This document shows positions 17,871-25,702 of a stretch of DNA of 25,702 nt, one piece after another. The notes beneath the pieces were generated by a model, which was not told the DNA's origin, did no database searches, and saw only the letters and a program-made list of their open reading frames with translations. Both the position numbers and the translations under genes were made by a program. Each line of letters starts with the position of its first letter. Position 1 is the stretch's first letter. Source of the DNA: Saprolegnia diclina VS20 (taxonomy: Eukaryota > Oomycota > Saprolegniomycetes > Saprolegniales > Saprolegniaceae); assembly GCF_000281045.1 (NCBI RefSeq), contig NW_008246118.1, positions 28,814-54,515 of the forward strand. Reading direction: 5' to 3'.

Positions 17871-18414
17871 CTCGTAGGCGCGCTTGGGTTATGATCAAAG
17901 TGGCAATATGGCTGGCGCTTTTGATTGGTGCGCACGCCTCCTCAGCGCGTGTCAACGATTCGATCGGATGATTGCCGATAAGCAGCCAATCGCAGCGCAT
18001 TGGCGTAGTGCAACTTCGATTTAAACTTCGATTTTATATAAAAAGTCGTATATATAGGTGTGTCAGCAATCAACTGACCTTTTGTTACAACCGTGGCTAG
18101 CATACCGTGTTGCCAGCGGCAGAACGACGATTCGCCGGTTCACATCACATGCAACGCATAGTAGCAAGACCTTGTCAAGGCGTGCGTCCGTGGTAGTCGA
18201 CGTGGCCTCTAGTACGTCGACCTGCGATCGTCGCCGGCAAGGATCGAGTCGCTTCGATTCTGCACCAATCAAATCTGATGTTTGGCTTGGAACGTGCGAT
18301 GATTGGCTAGGATCCCAGGTGATCACCAGCGCATCCACGGATCCTGTTGCGTTGACGTAGCGAGTTGCGCAAGCGTTCGCCCTCGTTCGGTCACACTCTT
18401 CTTCTTCTTGCGCG
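17871..18414. other. Divergent promoter region between the CCCH protein and the dicarboxylate carrier
   Basis: About 545 bp. It has an AT-rich core near 18014-18058 with TATATA-type runs, midway between the two genes. No initiator match strong enough to call is seen, and no gene. Confidence 0.45.
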
Positions 18415-19330
18415 ATGGCAACCGAGAAGCCGCCTGTCTACTACTGCCTCGGCGGTGTCTCGGCCATGACCGCGGCCTGCTTCACGCACCCGTTTGACCT
18501 GCTCAAGGTGCGGCTCCAGACCTCCAAGGACGCGCACCTCTCGCTCTTTGGCACGATCAAGAGCATCACAAAGACCGAGGGCCTTCGCGGCTTCTATAGA
18601 GGCATCTCGGGCGGCCTCATGCGCGAAGGCTCGTACTCGACCGTGCGCTTTGGCGTGTACCAGTACCTCAAGGACGCCGCGATCGAGCGCAACGGCGGCG
18701 ACCCGATCCCGCTCTGGGAGAACGTTGCGCTCTCGATGTTTGGCGGCGCGGTGGGCGGCGCGGTGGGCAACCCCGCCGATGTTGTCAACGTGCGCATGCA
18801 GGCGGATGGGCGACTGCCCGAGGCCCAGCGCCGTAACTACGCCCATGCCGTCGACGGCCTTGTTCGTATCTCGCGCGACGAAGGCCGCGAAGCGCTACTC
18901 CGCGGCGTGCGGCCCAACATGATGCGCGCGATGCTACTGACGAGCGGTCAGATTGCCACGTACGACGTCTTCAAGACCTTCTTCCTCGAGACCATCGGAC
19001 TTCACGACAACATTGGCACCCACTTTGCGTCCAGCATGGCCGCGGGCTTGGTCGCAACAACCGCGGTACTTTGTGTTGCGTCGTTTCTAAAATGCTGAGA
19101 GCTATAACTAGTGCGCGCCCATGGACGTGGTCAAGACGCGGTTGATGAACATGCAACAGCACGCGACAGCCGAGTACACTGGCACCATCGACTGCTTCGC
19201 CAAGATTCTCAAGGCCGAAGGCGTCCGCGGTCTCTTCAAAGGCTGGACGCCCGCCTACATGCGCCTCGGGCCGCAAACGATCCTCACTTTTATGACCCTC
19301 GAGCAGCTCCGAAAGCTGATTCAATCGTAG
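18415..19330 (+). CDS. DIC1: Mitochondrial dicarboxylate carrier (SLC25A10/DIC1 type), two exons
   Basis: Exons 18415-19065 and 19112-19330, with a 46-bp GT-AG intron between; 289 residues, the usual length for the family. It exchanges malate or succinate for phosphate or sulfate across the inner mitochondrial membrane. The three carrier repeats show their PxD/ExxK/R-type signatures: HPFDLLKVRL (about 24), NPADVVNVRM (about 120) and APMDVVKTRL (about 219). The segments RRNYAHAVDGL, TSGQIATYDVFK and AAGLVATTACAP match dicarboxylate carriers more closely than oxoglutarate or uncoupling proteins. The middle signature has Asn in place of the basic residue, as in yeast DIC1 (VVNIRM). Start ATG 18415 gives the short N-terminus normal for DIC. 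The next gene starts only 34 bp after the stop. Confidence 0.92.
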
Positions 19331-19364
19331 TTATAGAGTACTACGACTAGAACTTTCGCACAAA

Positions 19365-20758
19365 ATGCAATCTGGGCAAATCCCGAGCGCTGATTGGTCG
19401 GTTGGAAGATCGCAAAACTACATGGTGGTCGAAGACGGGCTCCTCGTCGTCGTGAACGGCATTGGCATCCCAGTTCTTATTCGCGCGTACGGCGACGTCC
19501 TTGTGCCGCCGAATGCAGCAGTCAGCGTCGTCAGTGCCCTCTTCCATGCAACGCTTGACTCGAAGTTGGTGCTCGCATCCGTTGCTAGCCCGGCGTACGC
19601 CATCACGTACCGGCACTTGCCAGCGAGCGGCGTGCTTCTCGCCTTCTTCCATCGCCGCGCATGCATCGACGCCCTATTGTTATGGCTAGAGCACTGTCTT
19701 TGCTTGCTACTGGGGCCGACCTTGCTCATGTCGACGGACGCTGGCGCCCTCAAGTTTGAGCTAGCGCGCAGCCACGTGGTCGAATCGCTCGACTGGCTCG
19801 TCGCCCACCGTGCAGACATGGACCTCGCACTCGGTCTGCCTCTCTCGACGCCCGGCGACATTGCTTGCTTGGACGACATCTTGACATGGGCGAGCGATAT
19901 GTATGTTCTCTCGAATGGCGTTGTCGTCGGCGACCGCGGCGACGTGCGCTCAACACTGACCCGCCACGAGATGGTGCTTTGCGTTATCTTGGCCAAGCAA
20001 TTCGCTCTTCAATGCAAGGACAGGCATGTGCAGCACACAGTGTACACGGCAGGTGCACAGAAACGCCAGATTGTGCTTGTCCGAGTCGCGCCGAACGTGG
20101 CGTGGTTTGGGCTGGCCGGAAACTCTGTTCCAAACGCTGTCGTTCAGAGCACGGTGCGCTCTGCTTTTGCTCGAAAGACGGGTTTTCTATCGCTCAGTAG
20201 GTCGTCGACAAGCTCTCGCTGTGGTGCAGCTGCACCGATGTGAACCGGCTCGCTCGCTCAACGCTGGCGCTCGAGAACGCTTTGGTGGGGCCGTTGCTCG
20301 GGTGGGCATTACTTCAATATGGTCGAGTGTTTTGCCGCCAACTCAGATAGACGAACGCCATAGGTATTGCGCAGGGCGTCTCCAACCGTCGTCGCGACAC
20401 AGCTCGTATGTGTACTTTGGTGCACAGGACGACGCCGACCTCCGACTCCTGCGCCCCGACGACACCACATTTCCTCACTCGCGCGACCATGTACGGCTTT
20501 TGCTTCAGCAACACTATCAGCATCGCTTAAATGACGGCGGTGCGTCACATGACGACGTTGTGCAGCTGGCGGTACGTCCCCACGTTTGAACCCTAACCTC
20601 ATGACAACCCTACCCTCGATTAGCACCTCGCGCTGGTCTACGCAGTTCGTGCACCGCTGCATTTTGTGTGCATTTTTTACGCAGACGCGAGCACGAATCG
20701 TCTCGACCAGGTGCTTGCCGCTACAGACAATTTTCTCAACGTCTTGCTTTCCCATTGA
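19365..20758 (+). CDS. FUZ: Fuzzy-like (FUZ) CPLANE/longin-fold protein, four exons
   Basis: Exons 19365-20153, 20201-20301, 20364-20571, 20624-20758; 1233 bases, 410 residues (human FUZ 418). In animals FUZ is part of the CPLANE complex that acts in ciliogenesis and intraflagellar-transport assembly with INTU and RSG1. The N-terminus GLLVVVNGIGIPVLIRAYGD parallels the FUZ start (cytosolic longin strand, GVPLFxR). The next blocks, with a run of small hydrophobics then DALLLWLEHCLCLLLGPTLL, follow FUZ order. The last exon, PLHFVCIFYAD and LDQVLAATDNFLNVLL, parallels the FUZ C-terminus. A zoosporic oomycete would need such a protein. Similarity is by eye; other longin proteins (MON1, CCZ1, HPS) are the alternatives. 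The third model border (62-bp intron) is the least certain. ATG 19422 is a possible later start. Confidence 0.72.
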
Positions 20759-20830
20759 GATTGAGATTGAATTTTGAAATTGAGATTGCATTTGGAATGG
20801 AGGACGCTAGTATCGCGGCTTGCAGATTCC
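20759..20830. repeat. GAGATT-type simple repeat between convergent genes
   Basis: The 72-bp spacer between the FUZ-like stop and the FKBP stop starts with repeated GAGATT/GAAATT hexamers (about 20757-20790). It must contain both 3' ends. Confidence 0.5.
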
Positions 20831-22519
20831 CTATTCCAGCGACGGCATGTCGGCAAACTCTTCCTCCATTTCCTTTTGCATCTCGGCTTGCTGGAGCTTC
20901 TTGTTGTCGGCGACCATGCGGTCCATGATCTTCTCCTTGTACAGCTTCTTCTCGGCTTCGTGGTAGTTGCGAATGTACTGCTGCAGTTGCATCTACCACC
21001 ACAAACTTCGTATCAACTTGACAGTTTGCGTCCATGTACCTTGGACCGCTTGAGTTCCAGCGTAGCCTTGGTCATACCGCCGTCGGGCTTGTCGCCAGCC
21101 AGCGTCATGGCCTTCTCAAGGCTCTTCTCAGCCTCGTGGAGAAACTTGTTGGCCTTGTCGATGACCCAAAACTCCTTGCGCTCTTCCTTGGCGAGCTCTT
21201 CGTTGAGCTTGCCCGTGAAGACGAGGCCCCGGCGAAAGTGGCCCTTGACGTTCTCCGGCGCCAGCTCGATCGCCTTGTCGCAGTCCCACTCGGCGTCGTC
21301 CCATTTTCCGAGCTTGATCTTGCACAGCGACCGGTTCAAGTACAGCGGCACCTTGTGGTTGTTGATGCGGACTTTGTCGTCGGCCGAGACGAGCACTTCC
21401 CACTCGTCCTTGCCGTAAAAAATATGCACAAATCCCTAAGCTCGAATCTCAGACCCGTCACCATCGCCAAAGGGGATACCGTGTCGTAGTGCTTTTGGGC
21501 CGCGGCGAAGTCACCGGCCTTGACGGCTTGATTGCCGAGCTCCTTGTACTCGTTCGACGACGTAAGACGCTCATCTAATGCAACGTGGTAGGGCTCTTCG
21601 CAGTAGGATGACGTACCGACAGTCGGGGGCGGGTTCTCCTCGAGCATCTTGCGGTCTTCTTCGTTTTGACGCTTCCGAGACTCGGCGAGCTCGGCTTGGG
21701 ATGGAAACTTGGGGAGTGGTTTCTACGTGGCGGCTTGAGCGAACGCCGAGAGGACGCGAAAGCATCGTACACCAAAGCTCACGAGCTCGATTTCGTAGTC
21801 GAGGACTTCATTGGGCTCGACCTAGTCATACATGTCGATAATGGAATGCGTAGAGCACCGTGTACCTTGGGCGCGAGGCCTTGTACGCCGTAGCCGTACT
21901 CGGGCTGGATGATGAAGCGCGCGATTTCGCCGAGATTCATGCTCGCGACGGCAATGTCGAGGCCTTCAATGACCTTGCCTACGCCGATACATGCATCGAA
22001 TGCTTCCAGATGGCGCACGTACCGCGGCCAAGGTGAAACTCGAGTGGGTCGTCGGTGCCGCCCGCGTTCTTGCCGTCGACCACGTCTCGCCTACGACCGC
22101 TGCATGCCATGATATCGAGAGGAAATCACGTACGTCGTCTCAAAGATCGAGCCATCGTCGAGGCGGCCGACGTACTGGATGAACGTCGGGCAGCCTTCTT
22201 CAATGAACTTGCCGTCGGTGCTCGGCGCGTCCTTGAGAATCTACGCCAAGTAGCGCGATAGGCTAAGCACAAGAGAAGGTCGTTCTTGCCTTCTTCAAGA
22301 CGCCGCCGTCCGCCTTGGGCGAAATGTCGATGTAGCCATCCTGGCAAAAGTTGCACGTGGCAGGATCAAAGAAGGTCTTTTGCTCCCTAGAGGCGGATGA
22401 GAACACCGCCGGTCGTGGCCATCGTACCGCGCGCAGTGGGCGCAGATGCGTTCGACGTTCGTGACAAGGCCCACGCCCCAGCCGCCACATGCTCTGCAAT
22501 GCTCGTACTCGTCCGCCAT
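20831..22519 (-). CDS. FKBP-type peptidyl-prolyl isomerase with N-terminal CxxC zinc-binding region and C-terminal TPRs, ten exons
   Basis: Exons in transcript order: 22428-22519, 22290-22386, 22134-22240, 22023-22090, 21866-21978, 21771-21821, 21617-21722, 21480-21574, 21040-21435, 20831-20992; 1287 bases, 428 residues. The second intron (22241-22289) starts GC. Residues 8-49 have three CxxC pairs (C8/C11, C26/C29, C42/C45); CRACGGWGVG resembles a DnaJ CxxCxGxG unit. The FKBP domain spans 60-174 (FIQYVGRLDDGSIFETTRD, LGRGKVIEGLD, PEYGYG). The FKBP12 Trp59 position is Leu128 and Asp37 is Glu, so drug binding and catalysis may be weak. The TPRs (about 215-345) keep the Hsp90-type carboxylate clamp: K222, N226, N277, K307, R311. 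A charged coiled coil ends the chain. This is a probable Hsp90/Hsp70 co-chaperone. Confidence 0.9.
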
Positions 22520-23130
22520 GTTGCTCGCCAAGATGAAAATGCTCCATCGCTCCACGATGAGGTGCCCGTTTAAGTGCGGTTTTATACTGATGGGCTAAAA
22601 ACACCCAGCGCGATCTGACTGGGGCTGCTCCAAGCAGCAGCGGAAGCACCAGTGGATACGCTGAATATCATGCATTTGTCTGCAAACTCGCGCCGCCAAC
22701 GATACCTCCCGCATGCAATTGAAACTCACACTGGCCGTATCCGTCCGTTTGAGTTCATTCTAGCTCGCTGGACTACGCCCGAGGCCCTCCAAGCGACGAC
22801 TAGATCCACAACGCCTTGCAGAGTGCGTCAAGGAGCGCACTGGTACAGATCTAGACGTAGACCTGGTTGCAGGTCTGATGGCAGTTGGCATTTCAGGTTG
22901 CGTGTGTAGCACGCCGGCTGGATTTGCGTGTCATACGAAAGCGTACCTTAGCGCATGCACTTGTTTTTCGTATGCATCCCGTTTAAATGCGGTACGTCCT
23001 GTCTATTTTGTGCTATGTAACTTCTCTCGAAAGTCGCACTTAATCGCACCGTGCCTCTCTGTCACGGTGCCGACCGGTTGTCGGTCGCAATGCCACAGCC
23101 GCTTTCGACGCCGAGCACGACTACGTAAGC
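22520..23130. other. Divergent promoter region between the FKBP and the first double-MSP gene
   Basis: About 610 bp with small repeats only: CCCGTTTAAGTGCGGT (22565-22580) recurs as CCCGTTTAAATGCGGT (22978-22993); CATACGAAA/TTTCGTATG form an inverted pair (22932-22940, 22966-22974); GCACCGTG/CACGGTGC form another (23046-23053, 23063-23070). These may be regulatory. No gene is seen. Confidence 0.5.
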
Positions 23131-24051
23131 ATGGGCAACAGCAGTAGCAGCACGGAGGGCAGTGGCAGCAGCGCGCCCCACGGCCTCGTCATTAAGCCAT
23201 CGAACGCGATCACGTTCGCCTTGGCGCCGGGCAGCGCGCCGCAAGTCGTCGTCAAGCTCAAAAACACGTGCAACAACCACAACATCGCCTTCAAAGTCAA
23301 GACGACGCACCCCGCGCGATACGTGGTCAAGCCCACGCATGGCGTCCTGCCGCCGCAATCCAAGCTCCTGGTCACGGTCGTGCTGCAGCCAGCCGAGTGC
23401 GACGACCTTTTGAACCTCACGGCCGATGTTTTGGCCGAGATTCCCGACAAATTCCAGCTGCAATGGCTCCGCACCAAGCTCACCGCGCCAGCGACGCTGG
23501 TCGAAGACGACTTTCGAGCGCTCTGGTCGACTGTCGAGAAGAAGCACATCCACGGGCACAAGCTCCCGTGCCGCTTCACGGTCGACAATGGCGCCCCCGA
23601 GCCTATTGTCGAGTTTGGCCTCGCGCCCGGCACGTCACCCGAGGCGACACTCATCGTGACCAACCCGAGTGCAACGACGAGCATGGCCTTCAAGGTCAAG
23701 ACGACACGGCCGACGCGGTACCGTGTCCGGCCCAACCAGGGCGTATTGCGGCCAGGTGCGACCGCGACCGTCCTCGTCGTGCTCGAGCGAGATGACTGCG
23801 ACGACCTCTGCTCGCTGGACCCGAGCGGTCGGCTTCTCGTCGCCGACAAGTTTCTCCTCCAAGCGACACCGATCGACGATGCATTTTACATGCTCGTGAC
23901 AAAGAAGGGTGCGCTGGAAGGCATGGACGAGCTCAGTCATTTTTGGGGCCGCACGGACAAGGCGACTGTATGTAGCCAAAAGATTGCCGCCCGGTATGTC
24001 GACGGCGTCGTCGCGGACGCAACGACGGACGTGGCGCTGCCGCTCTCCTAG
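23131..24051 (+). CDS. Double-MSP (VAP-like) protein with N-myristoylation signal
   Basis: Intronless, 306 residues from ATG 23131. The start MGNSSSS fits the N-myristoylation pattern MGxxxS. Two tandem MSP (major sperm protein/VAP) domains follow, about 18-152 and 155-292. Each has the VAP-type core: IAFKVKTTHPARYVVKPTHG with K57-T58-T59, and MAFKVKTTRPTRYRVRPNQG with K190-T191-T192. These are the residues that contact FFAT motifs in VAPA/VAPB. Each domain ends with the DKF...W...CRF-type segment. There is no C-terminal membrane helix, unlike typical VAPs, so attachment by a myristoyl group is the likely substitute. It could act as a soluble or lipid-anchored contact-site scaffold that binds two FFAT ligands. 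The neighbour at 24591-25613 is a paralogue on the same strand. Confidence 0.9.
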   Translation: MGNSSSSTEGSGSSAPHGLVIKPSNAITFALAPGSAPQVVVKLKNTCNNHNIAFKVKTTHPARYVVKPTHGVLPPQSKLLVTVVLQPAECDDLLNLTADVLAEIPDKFQLQWLRTKLTAPATLVEDDFRALWSTVEKKHIHGHKLPCRFTVDNGAPEPIVEFGLAPGTSPEATLIVTNPSATTSMAFKVKTTRPTRYRVRPNQGVLRPGATATVLVVLERDDCDDLCSLDPSGRLLVADKFLLQATPIDDAFYMLVTKKGALEGMDELSHFWGRTDKATVCSQKIAARYVDGVVADATTDVALPLS

Positions 24052-24590
24052 TCGAGGTGCCATAGTACGCGCGGAATACCCCTTTTTGGCGCGTCGTAGA
24101 AAGTGCAATTTGGCCACAAGTTGTCCATTTCTCCAGCTACGCTTTTCGTAATAGTTAGTAGGACTATCGATACCGTTACAGCATTCGTTCTGTGTTTGCT
24201 GTGGCCAAAGCGCCGTGCAAGGTACACTCGGTGCATCGTCCCCGAGGAATCAAGAAGGAAGGCTCGTAAAAACACGCCGGACCAAGGTCCCACCCTGCGC
24301 CATCGACGCGCAGCGACGTCGGCTCCCTCCTCGCTCGCGCTGCTGTCGTGCGATCGCATGGCTGCTGGCACGTGTGGCGCTATCGAGAGCCATCGCGCGC
24401 AGCGCCCTCCACGCCCGTAGAGTCGCCGCAGCGGAGAAGGCGCCTTGGCGTCCTTGAAGCTGGCGACATGTGCATGTACTGTAGGCTGTCGTACGGTACG
24501 ATGCCCATATCCGGGTACTGGCGTGGCTGGCTGGCCTCATTGTCGGGGATTTGCCCAGTACACTCATTGACTACAACACACACATACACG
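24052..24590. other. Spacer between the two double-MSP genes
   Basis: About 540 bp. The second gene's frame is open back to 24348 and contains an upstream ATG, but its composition and an initiator-like CTCATT at 24563-24568 favour ATG 24591. Nothing else is recognised. Confidence 0.45.
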
Positions 24591-25613
24591 ATGACGAACG
24601 CAGAGGCCACGGCGGTACACGCGATCGTTGTCACGCCCAGCGACGGCCTCGTCTTTGCGGACGGCCGCGCCACGATCACGCTCACCAACCCCAGCAGCAC
24701 GGACTGCGTGGCATTCTCGGTACGTCCGAGCTCGGCGTACAAGGTCAAGCCCAACCACGGTGTGCTCAAGCCGGCCGGCGGCATCGCGCTGCTCGTGACA
24801 CCGCTTGACGCGGCGCGGCACCTACGCGACGACCTCACCGTGCAGTCGGTGGGCGTCGAGGCGTCGTACTGCCGTGCCCTCGGGGCGCAAGCCGCACCCG
24901 ACGCCGCAAACGCGCTCGTCCAGCTCTGGGCCAACGTCGACACCGACCACGTCACGAGCTACCGCGTCTTTGTGCAGAAGCGAGCTTCCATGCGGCTCGA
25001 TACGATCATCACACCCGTATTGGACCCGACAAAGGCCAGTTCCATGCAAGTCGACGGCCTCTCGTTTGTGCTCGCGCCCGAGTCGCCCGTGACGGTCCTC
25101 GTGCGCAACCCGAGCGCCCGGGACAGCGTCACGTTCCAGGTCATGGCGTCGCAGCCCAAACGCTACCACGTGCGGCCCAACCACGGCGTCCTCGGGCCCA
25201 TGAGCCAGATCCGCGTCCAGATGCTTCTCAAACCTGCCTACTGCGACAAGCTGCTCCGCGCAACACAAGCGACCCGCGACCTCCTCAAGGACAAGATCTC
25301 GGTCCAGGCGCTGACGCTGTCGCCCGAGTTTTGCCGGCAGCTGACCAAGAAGGCGTCGAAAGAGGTCATTGACGACCTCACGACGCTCTGGATATGCGCC
25401 GAGAAGAAGCGCATTGTGACCAAGAAGCTGCGGTGTCGCTTCGAGCTGTCGGCGGGCGGGCCCATGACGTGGCACCTCGCGCTGACACCGACGATGGACT
25501 TTGCGCCGGCGGTCGAACTCATGCACGAGGACGCCAACGTCGTAGTCAAGAAAGGACCGACGAGTCGCAATGTCCCGCCGCCGGCCAAGTACTGTGATTG
25601 CGAGATCATGTGA
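24591..25613 (+). CDS. Double-MSP (VAP-like) protein with C-terminal CaaX box
   Basis: Intronless, 340 residues from ATG 24591. Two MSP domains, about 8-133 and 150-288, align with the preceding gene (YKVKPNHGVLKP; KRYHVRPNHGVLGP; DDLTTLWICAEKKR; KKLRCRFEL). The KTT residues for FFAT contact are replaced: SVRPSS in domain 1 and VMASQP in domain 2. Canonical FFAT binding is therefore probably lost or changed, while the fold and the RPNHG turn remain. The chain ends CDCEIM, with C337-E338-I339-M340 fitting a farnesylated CaaX box and C335 a possible palmitoylation site. A linker of about 45 residues separates domain 2 from this anchor. It is probably a prenylated peripheral membrane protein. 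The start is set by an initiator-like CTCATT about 25 bases upstream and by the paralogue's domain layout. Confidence 0.9.
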   Translation: MTNAEATAVHAIVVTPSDGLVFADGRATITLTNPSSTDCVAFSVRPSSAYKVKPNHGVLKPAGGIALLVTPLDAARHLRDDLTVQSVGVEASYCRALGAQAAPDAANALVQLWANVDTDHVTSYRVFVQKRASMRLDTIITPVLDPTKASSMQVDGLSFVLAPESPVTVLVRNPSARDSVTFQVMASQPKRYHVRPNHGVLGPMSQIRVQMLLKPAYCDKLLRATQATRDLLKDKISVQALTLSPEFCRQLTKKASKEVIDDLTTLWICAEKKRIVTKKLRCRFELSAGGPMTWHLALTPTMDFAPAVELMHEDANVVVKKGPTSRNVPPPAKYCDCEIM

Positions 25614-25702
25614 GAAGACGATGACGCTCTTCTGCTAGGCAAGACGACGCCGACTTAATGAATTGGGTCCTTTGCGTCTACCAAGGCCGCCCCGTTCTGT
25701 GT

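Noticed and set aside
16641-17894. 417-codon plus-strand frame over the CCCH/RRM gene
   Set aside because: It is Leu/Arg/His-rich with no motif; the minus strand has an RRM and three CCCH fingers.
24348-24590. Longer start for the second double-MSP gene
   Set aside because: The extra 81 codons have no paralogous counterpart and are Arg/Trp-rich, and an initiator-like element lies just before ATG 24591.
1-25702. CRISPR array, rRNA or operon-type organisation
   Set aside because: No regularly spaced repeats or rRNA sequence were seen, and the introns and promoter type are eukaryotic.

Overview
The window looks like nuclear DNA of an oomycete, most likely a Saprolegniales-type water mould. It is gene-dense with GC-rich third positions. 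It has many very short spliceosomal introns (38-64 bp in the models here, often starting GTAC and ending TAG or CAG). One gene has a good match to the oomycete Inr+FPR core promoter. A ciliary Fuzzy-like gene fits an organism with flagellated zoospores. The species assignment is inference; the introns and families are read from the sequence.

Layout. 1-800: the 3' end of one small hydrophobic glycine/alanine-rich (IFI6/IFI27-like) gene and a complete tandem relative. 967-2278 (-): PEX19 in ten exons, ending in a CaaX box. 2279-5985: accessory region with diverged dispersed repeats, a tRNA-like relic, a gag-like open frame (3347-4159), a small secreted Ser/Thr-rich protein gene (5010-5282), a second decayed copy of the gag-like region, and two palindromic structures. 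5983-7937 (-): two tandem intronless paralogues with a conserved DQGW...GGWSN signature. 8557-10089 (+): Amt-type ammonium transporter. 10477-13270 (+): a 16-exon TKL-type kinase with a multi-pass membrane N-terminus. 13372-16105 (-): an HMT1/ABCB6-type half ABC transporter. 16635-17870 (-): an RRM plus triple CCCH zinc-finger protein. 18415-19330 (+): mitochondrial dicarboxylate carrier. 19365-20758 (+): a FUZ-like longin-fold protein. 20831-22519 (-): an FKBP with an N-terminal cysteine-pair region and C-terminal TPRs. 23131-25613 (+): two adjacent double-MSP (VAP-like) proteins, the first with an N-myristoylation signal and the second with a C-terminal CaaX box.

Most genes are unrelated housekeeping or membrane functions, not an operon or single pathway. 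The most distinctive system is the double-MSP pair. VAPs normally use a C-terminal membrane helix; here two neighbouring paralogues appear to carry lipid anchors at opposite ends, and only the first keeps the KTT residues associated with FFAT-motif binding. The FKBP architecture, the membrane TKL kinase and the DQGW paralogues are further candidates.

Spliced models were assembled by eye from conserved protein motifs, frame continuity and GT-AG (once GC-AG) borders. Each total length is a multiple of three with one terminal stop, but no transcript or database evidence was available.
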